Origin: an uncultured Bacteroidota bacterium
Lineage (GTDB): Bacteria > Bacteroidota > Bacteroidia > Bacteroidales > VadinHA17
Assembly (NCBI GenBank): GCA_903865465.1
Contig: CAIPJU010001068.1
Location: forward strand, 1 to 7,440
Direction of reading: 5' to 3'
DNA length: 7,440 nucleotides
Part shown: piece by piece, positions 1 to 7,204 of the stretch
How positions within the stretch are numbered: position 1 is the first letter of the stretch
Layout: the number at the start of each line of letters is the position of its first letter
Made by a program: the position numbers and the translations under genes
The notes under the pieces: model-generated
Databases searched by the model: none
Told to the model about the DNA's origin: nothing
The model's input: only the letters and a program-made list of their open reading frames with translations

Positions 1-1745
1 CTACAACCAGGAAAGAGCTTGAAGCGCTTGGCTGGGATGAGGTTGATGTTATCATATTCAGTGGTGATGCTTATGTCGATCATCCGTCATTTGGTCCGGC
101 TGTTATTGGAAGAATTATTGAGAATGAGGGTTTCAGGGTTGCAATTGTCCCCCAGCCAAACTGGAAGGATGACCTCCGTGATTTTAAAAAGCTTGGCCGT
201 CCGAAATATTTCTTTGGAGTTACTGCCGGGAATATGGATTCGATGGTAAATCACTACACCGCAGCGCGTAGGCTTCGCTCAGATGATGCCTATACCCCTG
301 GTGGAAAAGCAGGATTCAGACCCGACTATCCAACTATCGAATACACAAAAATTCTTAAGCAGCTTTTTCCCGATGTCCCGGTTGTTATTGGTGGCATTGA
401 GGCTTCTATGCGCCGTCTTTCACATTACGACTACTGGAAAGATAAACTTGAGCAATCAATTCTGCTTTCAAGCGGCGCTGATCTTCTTGTTTATGGAATG
501 GGTGAACAGCCTGTTCGTGAGCTGGTACGACTGCTTTCAAAGGGAGTCCCTTTCAGTTCGCTGAAGACGATTCCTCAAACTGCTGTTTCAATCGGCTCAA
601 CTGATGAACTTCCAGTTCAGAAAAGCTGGAAGGATATGACTCTTCATTCTTTCGAAAAATGTCTGGCCGACAAAAAGTTGTATGCTGAAAACTTTGTAAG
701 GTTTGAAAAAGAATCTAACAAAATTGTTCAGGCCAGGCTTAGCGAAACCTCCGGCGACAAGAGAGTAATTATAAATCCTCCATTTGAACCAATGTCAGAA
801 ACTGATGCTGACATGACCTTTAATCTTCCGTATACCTACAGACCTCATCCCAGGTATGATAAAAAAGGCGATATTCCTGCCTACGAGATGATAAAGTTTT
901 CGGTGAATATACACAGAGGATGTTTTGGAGGCTGCAGTTTCTGTGCAATAGCTGCTCATCAGGGAAAACAGATCGTAAGCAGATCAGAGTCATCGATTCT
1001 CAGGGAGATAACAAAGATTACTGAGCATCCTGAATTCAAAGGAAATCTGTCAGACCTTGGCGGTCCTTCGGCAAACATGTATGGGATGAAGGGAAAGGAC
1101 ATTAAGCTGTGTCTGAATTGTTCCAGACCATCATGCATCTGGCCTGCCATTTGTAAAAATCTTAATACTAACCATGGTAGGCTTACAAGCCTGTATAAAA
1201 ATGTTGACAGGATAGAGGGTATAAAAAGATCATTCATCGGTAGCGGAGTGCGTTACGACCTGCTCTTTCCGGAGTGGAATAAGAATGCCGGAAGGGAAGA
1301 GGCTGATTATCTAGAGGAACTGATCAGTCGTCATGTTTCAGGACGACTGAAAGTGGCTCCCGAACACACCTCCCCTCATGTATTGAACTATATGCGGAAA
1401 GCCCCTTTTGATCTCTTCATAAAACTTAAAAAGAGGTTTGATGCGATTAAAAAAAGACATAATCTTAACTACGAGATAATGCCATATTTTATATCATCGC
1501 ATCCCGGTTGTACCGATGCCGACATGAAAGAGCTTGTCAGCGAGGTGAAAACCCTTGGAATTAAACCTGAACAGGTCCAGGATTTCACTCCGACTCCGAT
1601 GACTCTTTCGACTGCCATGTACTACACCGGAATTGACCCCTATTCAGGTAAAAGGGTCTATACAGCAAGAAGCAGTGAGGATAAGAATCGGCAGAAGGAG
1701 TATTTTTTCTGGTATCGGAAGCCTCCAACGAAACATAAGTACTAA
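1..1745 (+). CDS. YgiQ family radical SAM protein (5' end cut off by window)
   Basis: Partial CDS read in the frame whose first full codon is at base 3. It is open from the left edge to the TAA at 1743-1745, giving about 580 visible residues. Translation starts inside the conserved YgiQ N-terminal region (TTRKELEALGWDEVD, then SGDAYVDHPSFG, then FGVTAGNMDSM), so probably only a few tens of residues are missing. An internal ATG at 234 is therefore not the real start. The radical SAM cluster motif CxxxCxxC (GCFGGCSFCA) has its cysteines at codons 921, 933 and 942 and would bind the [4Fe-4S] cluster that cleaves S-adenosylmethionine. Four further cysteines lie at 1110, 1119, 1134 and 1152. Other family blocks are FIGSGVRYD, LKVAPEHT, PYFISSHPG and MYYTGIDPY. 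The C-terminus ends shortly after the last block, without the long tail of the E. coli homologue as I remember it. The substrate of YgiQ proteins is not established. Family assignment is very secure; the biological role is not. Confidence 0.95.
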   Translation, partial: TTRKELEALGWDEVDVIIFSGDAYVDHPSFGPAVIGRIIENEGFRVAIVPQPNWKDDLRDFKKLGRPKYFFGVTAGNMDSMVNHYTAARRLRSDDAYTPGGKAGFRPDYPTIEYTKILKQLFPDVPVVIGGIEASMRRLSHYDYWKDKLEQSILLSSGADLLVYGMGEQPVRELVRLLSKGVPFSSLKTIPQTAVSIGSTDELPVQKSWKDMTLHSFEKCLADKKLYAENFVRFEKESNKIVQARLSETSGDKRVIINPPFEPMSETDADMTFNLPYTYRPHPRYDKKGDIPAYEMIKFSVNIHRGCFGGCSFCAIAAHQGKQIVSRSESSILREITKITEHPEFKGNLSDLGGPSANMYGMKGKDIKLCLNCSRPSCIWPAICKNLNTNHGRLTSLYKNVDRIEGIKRSFIGSGVRYDLLFPEWNKNAGREEADYLEELISRHVSGRLKVAPEHTSPHVLNYMRKAPFDLFIKLKKRFDAIKKRHNLNYEIMPYFISSHPGCTDADMKELVSEVKTLGIKPEQVQDFTPTPMTLSTAMYYTGIDPYSGKRVYTARSSEDKNRQKEYFFWYRKPPTKHKY

Positions 1746-2059
1746 ACTATTGATTCTAAGTATTTTACATCCTTTTTAGTCAGAATGGCATATTCAATTT
1801 CACTTCTTGTTGAAGAGCCGATATAGCCGTTAACATTAATTACGAAGATCTCATCCGCAAGATCTATCTTCCGCTTGTGCATATCGTCGAGCATTATTTT
1901 GGTACTTTCAGCCCAGACTTCAGGATCGCCCGAATGGCCAAAAAGGCCAACACTTATTACAATATTTCCTTCGAGAGTGAGACGTTTCTGTTCCGCGATA
2001 AATTCATCCTTGAATTTTGTACTGCCGCATAGCGTAATGACTTTATAACTGCCTACCAT
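1742..2059 (-). CDS. Small nucleoside 2-deoxyribosyltransferase-like protein
   Basis: A 105-residue cytosolic protein with no signal peptide or membrane segment. It starts with a beta-strand and glycine/serine loop (KVITLCGSTKF, residues 6-16) and ends with a block typical of the nucleoside 2-deoxyribosyltransferase fold: DLADEIFVINV (66-76), then GYIGSSTRSEIEYA (78-91). Glu87 sits where the catalytic glutamate of that family is expected (pattern S/T-x-x-E-I-x-Y-A). Known family members move deoxyribose between bases or hydrolyse nucleotide N-glycosidic bonds. This short stand-alone form, with its SVGLFGHSGD segment (36-45), is widespread as a conserved hypothetical protein, so activity and substrate are inferred only. 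The ATG at 2059-2057 lies just before the first strand and is the natural start; no Shine-Dalgarno sequence is visible. Its TAG stop overlaps the stop of the convergent radical SAM gene. It is transcribed away from the transporter operon, sharing the divergent spacer, and functional linkage to either neighbour is not indicated. Confidence 0.85.
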   Translation of the reverse strand: MVGSYKVITLCGSTKFKDEFIAEQKRLTLEGNIVISVGLFGHSGDPEVWAESTKIMLDDMHKRKIDLADEIFVINVNGYIGSSTRSEIEYAILTKKDVKYLESIV

Positions 2060-2186
2060 AATTTAAGTTTTATTACCTTAAATATTCACACCCTGAAAAT
2101 AAATATCCGGGTATATTCATCTCATATCCAATAAACCGTTAAATTTATGAAGGAAACTCATACAATTTATCTTTTACTCCTCAAAT
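2060..2186. promoter_or_regulatory. Divergent intergenic region, probable promoters for both flanking genes
   Basis: This 127-bp A/T-rich spacer separates the start codon of the minus-strand deoxyribosyltransferase-like gene from the first gene of the transporter operon. Promoters for both directions should lie here. Against the Bacteroidota -7 consensus TAnnTTTG, TAAATTTA at 2140-2147 and TATCTTTT at 2168-2175 each match all but the last base on the + strand. Neither has a convincing TTTG-type -33 element at the right distance. I see no riboswitch-like, T-box-like or attenuator-like structure and no strong hairpin. The regional call rests on gene layout; the individual boxes are weak. Confidence 0.45.
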
Positions 2187-3143
2187 ATGAAACGCCGTAT
2201 TGTCTCAATTGGCATTTTGTTGTTTTTCATTCTGTATGGATGTAATCCTGTCCGGAATAAAATAACAATTGGTTATGTTCAAATCACACAGGATCCGGTT
2301 CTGGATTCTGCGAAGGCTGGTCTTTTTCATGCTTTGGCCGATTCCGGCTTTGTTGACGGAAAGAATATCAGGGTGCTTAACAATAATGCTCAGGGTGATC
2401 TGTCGATGATAAACACGATTCTTCAATCATTTATCTCTCAGAATGTTGACATGGTCATCACAAACAGCACTCCATGTATGGCAGCAGCGGCCCAGAGCGT
2501 TCGGAACACTCCCGTTGTTTTCACAGTGGCTTTTAGCCCTGAACAGATAGGAATGAAATCAGTCCCGGCAAACCTTTATGGTATTTTTGATCCTTTGAAA
2601 GCTGATGAATTTGTTGACCTGCTGATTGAATGTATTCCTGGATTGAAGCGGGTCGGAATCCCATTCAATAATTCTGAGCCTAATGCAGAATATTCTGTGA
2701 AAGTATTAAGGACGGCATTGGAGATCAGGGGTGTTGAACTTGTTACAGCCTCAGTTACAAGTGTTAATGATTTATTGATGGCCGGACAGTATTTAAGCGG
2801 GCAGAAAATTGATGCTTTAGTTGCCGCCGCCGACAATACTGTATACCTGGGATTGCCGGTTCTGGCAAAACTGGCGACAGAAAAGAAAATACCATTGTTC
2901 GTAACAGATCCTCTCCAGACAGAGAAGGGTGCTGCTGTTGGTTACGGTGTCGACTATTCAATGTGGGGTTATCAGTCGGGTCTGAAGGCAGTCGAAATAT
3001 TGAAAGGGCGTAATCAGGTTATGAGCCATATTGAGCCAATACTTAATTATGAACTTACAATAAACCGGCAAGCCTGTCTGAATCAGGGGATTGAAATACC
3101 TCAAAAAGTCACGGACAGGGCTTCCAGGATACTTAATCAATAA
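2187..3143 (+). CDS. ABC transporter substrate-binding lipoprotein, TrpX/ABC_sub_bind family
   Basis: A 318-residue extracytoplasmic solute-binding protein. Residues 1-18 form a lipoprotein signal peptide (MKRR, hydrophobic stretch, then LYGC), with Cys19 as the predicted lipidated residue; Tyr at -2 is slightly unusual. The mature protein begins with KITIGYVQITQDPVLDSAKAG (about 25-45). It then has the family landmarks NAQGD (67-71), STP (94-96), a DN pair at 216-217 and GVDY (254-257), matching the two-lobed family with the tryptophan-binding protein TrpX (Pfam ABC_sub_bind, PF04392). Family members import aromatic amino acids or related small solutes; nothing here fixes the substrate. In the hinge region most relatives have VFTxVxDP, but here it reads VFTVAFSPEQ, so ligand preference may differ from the next gene. 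This is the first gene of the operon, 6 bp before a paralogous binding protein. The ATG at 2187 is chosen because it starts the signal peptide directly; no Shine-Dalgarno sequence precedes it. Confidence 0.93.
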   Translation: MKRRIVSIGILLFFILYGCNPVRNKITIGYVQITQDPVLDSAKAGLFHALADSGFVDGKNIRVLNNNAQGDLSMINTILQSFISQNVDMVITNSTPCMAAAAQSVRNTPVVFTVAFSPEQIGMKSVPANLYGIFDPLKADEFVDLLIECIPGLKRVGIPFNNSEPNAEYSVKVLRTALEIRGVELVTASVTSVNDLLMAGQYLSGQKIDALVAAADNTVYLGLPVLAKLATEKKIPLFVTDPLQTEKGAAVGYGVDYSMWGYQSGLKAVEILKGRNQVMSHIEPILNYELTINRQACLNQGIEIPQKVTDRASRILNQ

Positions 3144-3149
3144 ACAAGC

Positions 3150-4181
3150 ATGAAATCGTTCTTCCGTGGGATTGCAGCCCTTATAATTGTCTCTGGTATT
3201 CTGCTCTTTTCTGATCTTCAGAATCGCAGTCATAATAATGGTATCAGCAAATCCCTTCATGCTGGCAATTCAAAAGCCATGTTCAAAATTTCCCTGGTCC
3301 ATTATGTTGATAGTCCAAATTCAGAAGATTGCGAAAAAGGTATTCGAAAGGCCCTTGGAGAGAATAATCTTAAAGAGAATTCAGATTATTCGATTAAGGT
3401 CTTCAATGCACAGGGTGACATATCAACTCTGAACAGTATTGCAGGCAGCCTTGCAAATGAAAAATGGGACCTTGTTTTCTGTCTCTCAACACCTACTCTG
3501 CAGGTAATGATGAAAAAGCTTTCGGGACAGAAGATAGTATTTACCAATGTGGGCGATCCCGTTATTGCCGGTGCAGGTAAGAGCTCTACAGATCATATGC
3601 CCGATATATGCGGAGTGTCGACAATGAGTGACTTTGAAGGTCTTATTAAACTGGTTAAGATATTGCAACCGGCAGTAAAACGGGTCGGAACGGTATTTAC
3701 TCCATCTGAAATAAACTCTGTGGCCTACAAAGATAATCTTGCAGCTGCTGCGAAAAGAGCTGGATTAGAACTTATCGCCGCTCCCGCAGGTACTGCCACG
3801 GAAGTAATGGAAGCTGCAAAGTCGCTCGCTTCCGACAATATTGATGCTTTCTGTCAGATCTCCGATAACCTGACTGGCAGCAGCGGAACTTCGATACTAA
3901 AAGTCTCTAATGACAATAAAATTCCATTCTATGCATTTGTGTCGAATCAGATGAAACAGGGGGCCATGGCTGCTTGTGCCCGTGATTATTTTCTGGCAGG
4001 TTTCGATGCGGGTGAAATGGGTATTCAGGTACTTTCAGGTAAGAGTCCCGGCCAGATACCATTCCGAAATGTCAGCAAGACAAACTTTATTTTAAACAGC
4101 GAAAGAGTTGCTTTCTACGGGATTTCCGTGCCTGAAAATCTAATGAAGACATTCCCTAATCTGCAGATAATAAGTAAGTAA
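3150..4181 (+). CDS. ABC transporter substrate-binding protein, membrane-anchored paralogue
   Basis: A 343-residue protein of the same TrpX/ABC_sub_bind family as the preceding gene. It has NAQGD at 86-90, STP at 113-115 (the same 27-residue spacing as in the first paralogue), VFTNVGDPV (130-138), SDN at 238-240 and ARDY at 277-280. Unlike its neighbour it has no lipobox cysteine. A hydrophobic segment at about residues 7-20 is followed by SDLQNR and a polar linker of roughly 20 residues before the binding domain starts near KISLVHYVD (46-54). I see no clear signal-peptidase I site, so the segment is probably an uncleaved N-terminal anchor holding the domain on the periplasmic side. It would supply the same permease/ATPase pair encoded downstream. 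The ATG at 3150 is supported by the near-identical start of the third binding protein at the right edge. A cleaved signal peptide remains possible. Confidence 0.92.
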   Translation: MKSFFRGIAALIIVSGILLFSDLQNRSHNNGISKSLHAGNSKAMFKISLVHYVDSPNSEDCEKGIRKALGENNLKENSDYSIKVFNAQGDISTLNSIAGSLANEKWDLVFCLSTPTLQVMMKKLSGQKIVFTNVGDPVIAGAGKSSTDHMPDICGVSTMSDFEGLIKLVKILQPAVKRVGTVFTPSEINSVAYKDNLAAAAKRAGLELIAAPAGTATEVMEAAKSLASDNIDAFCQISDNLTGSSGTSILKVSNDNKIPFYAFVSNQMKQGAMAACARDYFLAGFDAGEMGIQVLSGKSPGQIPFRNVSKTNFILNSERVAFYGISVPENLMKTFPNLQIISK

Positions 4182-4199
4182 GACATCAAAGATATATAA

Positions 4200-5420
4200 A
4201 TGGAGAACAAGCTTAATATAACGAAAGAGGATTTCGGAACAGAACAAAAGATCATTCTTGAGGGAAGACTTGATGCAAACTGGGCGGGACATCTGGATGA
4301 CTACCTTATTAATCTTGTAAGGGAAGGATCCTATAATTTCATAGTTGATATGAGAGAGGTTAATTACCTTAGTTCTGCCGGGATAAGGATTTTGGTCAGC
4401 CAGTATAAAAAGATTAAGCAGCTTGGCGGCTTGTTTGTTCTCGAAGCCTTGTCGCCTGCCGTATCGGAAGTATTGAATATGGTCGGGATGCTTAAAATAC
4501 TGACAGAAGGTACTCCTGCACAAATCCCTGTTGAGAAAGAACAATCCAGATCACTTGAGATAAACGGATATCGTTTCAGTAAGAAGATTGTTTCCGACAA
4601 ACCAATGAAACTATCTGCTGAGGGAAATCCAGGTGCTGTTATGGAGTCCGGATTCACATCTGATTCAAATATAAAGATCAGGTTTACTGCCGACAAGTTT
4701 GCATTAGGATTAGGAGCTATAGGTGACGGCTTTGATGATTGCAAAAAAAGGTACGGAGAATTTTTAGCTCTCGGGGATGCCCTTGTATATAAACCTGCTG
4801 ACGGTTCCAGGCTTCCTGATTATGCCCTGAAGAGCGGTAGGATGGAACCCGAGATTAATGCCTTGTATATGCTTCAGGCCAGGGGTGCTTTTGCAAACAG
4901 AATTACCTTTGAGCCTCTTGAAGTCAACGCATCTGTGACACTGACAGGTTTAATTACGGGTTTGATACAAATCGGGGGACCTGGCGATTTCGTTTTTCTC
5001 ATAATAGCTGAGAGCGAAGGTCTGGTTGGTGTCAGCCTTAGCACTCCTCCTGTTGAAGGAAGGAAGCTTTTCGAATTCCCCGGACTGCGCGAAAATGTCA
5101 ACTTTACGACAGAACCTGCATACCCAAGAATGCTGACTACATCACTCGGCTTCTATATTCATGATCCCTCGGATGAGCTGAAGATGTTCCTGAAACCTGC
5201 TGGTCAGGATTCATCCGGTTTCATGCATACTCACACTGCCATCTTTCCATATCAGGCTCTGCCAAGGAATGAAGCGGCTCCCGGCGAACTGATAATGCAT
5301 CTTTTTGAGAGCAGCATAGTGCAGGATGTTATGCACCTTATAAATGATACACGCGATATCTCCGGTACAGGCGAAAGTAGTTTCAGGCAGGGAATTGTCT
5401 GGACAGCCAAATTAGGATAA
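4200..5420 (+). CDS. STAS (anti-anti-sigma) domain protein with unassigned C-terminal domain
   Basis: A 406-residue soluble, presumably cytosolic protein. Residues about 5-105 form a STAS domain of the SpoIIAA/RsbV anti-sigma-factor-antagonist type: strands IILEGRLDA (18-26) and NFIVDMREVNYLSSAGIRIL (46-65), a helix, then GGLFVLEAL (77-85) and VLNMVGMLKIL (91-101). In SSAG, Ser59 aligns with the serine phosphorylated in SpoIIAA and RsbV, so phospho-dependent partner switching is possible. After a linker (about 106-154), residues 155-406 form a second alpha/beta-looking domain that I cannot name. Its landmarks are FALGLGAIGDGFDD (167-180), RYGEFLALGDALVY (184-197), LPDYAL (205-210), HTHTAIFPYQALP (343-355), HLIND (379-383) and GTGESSFRQG (389-398). 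No kinase, DNA-binding or membrane motif is visible. The gene sits between the binding proteins and the permease (gaps 18 and 19 bp), so a role in regulating uptake or sensing transport is inferred. The STAS call is firm; the rest is open. Confidence 0.9.
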   Translation: MENKLNITKEDFGTEQKIILEGRLDANWAGHLDDYLINLVREGSYNFIVDMREVNYLSSAGIRILVSQYKKIKQLGGLFVLEALSPAVSEVLNMVGMLKILTEGTPAQIPVEKEQSRSLEINGYRFSKKIVSDKPMKLSAEGNPGAVMESGFTSDSNIKIRFTADKFALGLGAIGDGFDDCKKRYGEFLALGDALVYKPADGSRLPDYALKSGRMEPEINALYMLQARGAFANRITFEPLEVNASVTLTGLITGLIQIGGPGDFVFLIIAESEGLVGVSLSTPPVEGRKLFEFPGLRENVNFTTEPAYPRMLTTSLGFYIHDPSDELKMFLKPAGQDSSGFMHTHTAIFPYQALPRNEAAPGELIMHLFESSIVQDVMHLINDTRDISGTGESSFRQGIVWTAKLG

Positions 5421-5439
5421 TAATAAAATACACACATCA

Positions 5440-6372
5440 ATGACATTACTAATAGGATCATTTACCATAGGACTTATACTTGCCCTTCTTGCATTAGGGA
5501 TCTTTATCAGTTTCAGAATATTTGACTTCCCTGATATTACTGCAGAGGGTTCATTTACCTTTGGTGCTTCTATTACAGCAGCAATGATTGTGTCGGGAGC
5601 CAACCCCCTGATTGCAATTGCACTTTCATTTATCGGCGGTTTGATTGCCGGTGCGGCAACAGGAGTCATACATACAAGGTTTAAAGTAAATCCTCTTCTG
5701 TCAGGAATTCTTGTCATGACTGCGCTCTATTCCGTCAATCTTCATGTTATGGGTAAAAGCAACGTACCACTGCTTTCACAAACAACACTTTTTACATGGT
5801 TTGAGAATTTTTCAGTGAAAGTTTCAGGCAAAGATGCTTTTTACAATATCATTGGATGGAGTGTTCCTGCCAAAGATGTATGGACACTTCTGTTCTGTCT
5901 GCTGATAATAATAGCTTTCAGTGCGATGCTTCTCTGGTTTTTCCGCACAAATATAGGGACAGCAATGCGCGCCACTGGTGATAATGATCAGATGATAAGG
6001 GCACTGGGTGTAAATACAAAATCGATGATAATTTTCGGTGTGGCAATTTCGAATGGATTTATTGCCCTGGCAGGGTCGATGCTTGCCCAGTTCCAGGGCT
6101 TTGCTGATGTTCAGATGGGTATTGGAATGATGGTCTGGGGCCTGGCAAGTGTCATAATTGGTGAAGCATTGATAAGCGACAACACTCTGGGAAGTGTTAT
6201 TACTGGAGCCGTGATAGGAGCAGTTCTTTTCAGGCTTCTGGTTGCAATAGCACTCCGGTGGGGAATGAATCCCAACGATTTAAAGCTTATCACGGCGGCA
6301 TTTGTTTTTCTTGCATTAATACTGCCGGGTTTTATGAAGCGTTCAAAGAAAATCAAACTGTTAAAACAATAA
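5440..6372 (+). CDS. ABC transporter permease, TrpX-associated (BPD_transp_2-like) type
   Basis: A 310-residue polytopic inner-membrane protein that should form the translocation pore as a homodimer, since only one permease gene is present. Hydrophobic segments lie at roughly 4-24, 40-55, 57-78, 84-103, 148-168, 196-217, 226-245, 250-272 and 283-298; exact boundaries are uncertain. The N-terminal block FDFPDITAEGSFTFGA (28-43) is characteristic of the permeases that pair with ABC_sub_bind binding proteins (COG4120-like, distantly related to branched-chain amino acid and sugar permeases). The cytoplasmic loop FRTNIGTAMRATGDNDQMIRALGVN (168-192) is the expected ATPase-coupling loop. The basic C-terminus (KRSKKIKLLKQ) is cytoplasmic. 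The gene follows the STAS gene by 19 bp and precedes the ATPase start by 2 bp, indicating tight co-translation with its motor. The start at 5440 places the first membrane segment directly after the initiator Met. Confidence 0.93.
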   Translation: MTLLIGSFTIGLILALLALGIFISFRIFDFPDITAEGSFTFGASITAAMIVSGANPLIAIALSFIGGLIAGAATGVIHTRFKVNPLLSGILVMTALYSVNLHVMGKSNVPLLSQTTLFTWFENFSVKVSGKDAFYNIIGWSVPAKDVWTLLFCLLIIIAFSAMLLWFFRTNIGTAMRATGDNDQMIRALGVNTKSMIIFGVAISNGFIALAGSMLAQFQGFADVQMGIGMMVWGLASVIIGEALISDNTLGSVITGAVIGAVLFRLLVAIALRWGMNPNDLKLITAAFVFLALILPGFMKRSKKIKLLKQ

Positions 6373-6374
6373 AC

Positions 6375-7187
6375 ATGCTGGAACTTAAAAGCCTGTGTAA
6401 AATATTTAATGCCGGTACCATTAACGAAGTAATGTCGTTGAAGAATGTTAACCTCCGGATTGAAGATGGAAGTTTTGTTTGTGTGCTGGGAACAAATGGC
6501 TCCGGTAAATCAACTTTGCTGAACGCTGTTGCAGGTACCTTTTTAGTCGATTCCGGTTATATCACTCTGAATGGGAAGGATATTACCCAATGGCCCGAAT
6601 ATAAACGTGCCTTTCATATTGGCCGGGTTTTTCAGAATCCATTTAGTGGAACAGCGCCTGCCATGTCGATAGCTGAAAACCTCGCCCTTGCTGCCAGGAG
6701 AGGTAAAAAGAGAGGATTGGGATGGGGTTTGCCCGATACGTTGTTGAATTCACTTCGCGATCGCGTTAAAAGTCTGAATATGGGACTAGAAGATCGTCTT
6801 GACACTCCGATTGGAAAATTGTCGGGAGGTCAGCGGCAGGCATTGACATTGCTTATGTCGAGCCTGGTACGACCCGATTTGCTTTTACTCGATGAGCACA
6901 CTGCAGCCCTCGATCCAAAAACTGCCTCTAAGGTAATAGAGCTGACTGAAAAGATAGTTAATGAAGGGAAACTGACGACCCTGATGGTCACTCATTCAAT
7001 GCAGCAGGCTGTAAACCTGGGCGACAGGGTAATTATGATGCACCAGGGAAGCATCAGATATGATTTCCAGGGAGAAGAGAAAAAACGGCTTAAGGTGAAC
7101 GACCTCCTTTCTCTGTTCGATGAGTTACGTCGCAAGGATCAGATTGATACAACAGTGGCTGATTTATTGATAAATAGCTATGTGTAA
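6375..7187 (+). CDS. ABC transporter ATP-binding protein
   Basis: A 270-residue cytosolic ATPase that powers the adjacent permease, presumably as a homodimer. All nucleotide-binding motifs are intact: Walker A GTNGSGKST (39-47), Q-loop VFQNP with Gln87, signature LSGGQ (149-153), Walker B LLLLDEH with catalytic Glu174 (169-175), D-loop ALD (178-180) and switch His207 in VTHSM. The stretch GKKRGLGWGLP (110-120) in the helical subdomain is the sort of insertion seen in ATPases of TrpX-type importers. A C-terminal extension (about 235-270) follows the core, ending in KVNDLLSLFDELRRK and a short tail. The ATG at 6375 is chosen over the in-frame ATG at 6258: the later one starts exactly at the first strand (MLELKSLCKIF) and lies 2 bp after the permease stop, whereas the earlier one would translate 39 residues of the permease gene out of frame. 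Confidence 0.95.
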   Translation: MLELKSLCKIFNAGTINEVMSLKNVNLRIEDGSFVCVLGTNGSGKSTLLNAVAGTFLVDSGYITLNGKDITQWPEYKRAFHIGRVFQNPFSGTAPAMSIAENLALAARRGKKRGLGWGLPDTLLNSLRDRVKSLNMGLEDRLDTPIGKLSGGQRQALTLLMSSLVRPDLLLLDEHTAALDPKTASKVIELTEKIVNEGKLTTLMVTHSMQQAVNLGDRVIMMHQGSIRYDFQGEEKKRLKVNDLLSLFDELRRKDQIDTTVADLLINSYV

Positions 7188-7204
7188 TTAGATTTCATTA
7201 AATA

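Noticed and set aside
234..236. ATG as the start of the radical SAM gene
   Set aside because: The same frame is open to the left edge and encodes conserved YgiQ residues (SGDAYVDHPSFG and others), so this Met is internal and the gene is truncated by the window.
1936..1950. Perfect short hairpin (TGGCC, five A, GGCCA) considered as a terminator
   Set aside because: It lies inside the coding sequence of the minus-strand gene, encoding part of VGLFGH, has only a 5-bp stem and lacks a following T-run at a gene end.
2060..2186. Possible riboswitch or T-box leader before the importer operon
   Set aside because: The leader available is under 127 bp and A/T-rich, with no conserved T-box or aptamer motifs and no terminator hairpin visible by eye.
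4140..4744. Long minus-strand open frames antisense to the STAS gene and the end of the second binding protein
   Set aside because: They are shadows of strong + strand genes with clear domain signatures; their translations show no recognisable motif.
6258..6374. Upstream in-frame ATG that would extend the ATPase by 39 residues into the permease gene
   Set aside because: The extension (MGNESQRFKAY...) is an out-of-frame reading of the permease C-terminus and has no ABC ATPase character; the ATG at 6375 begins exactly at the conserved first strand.
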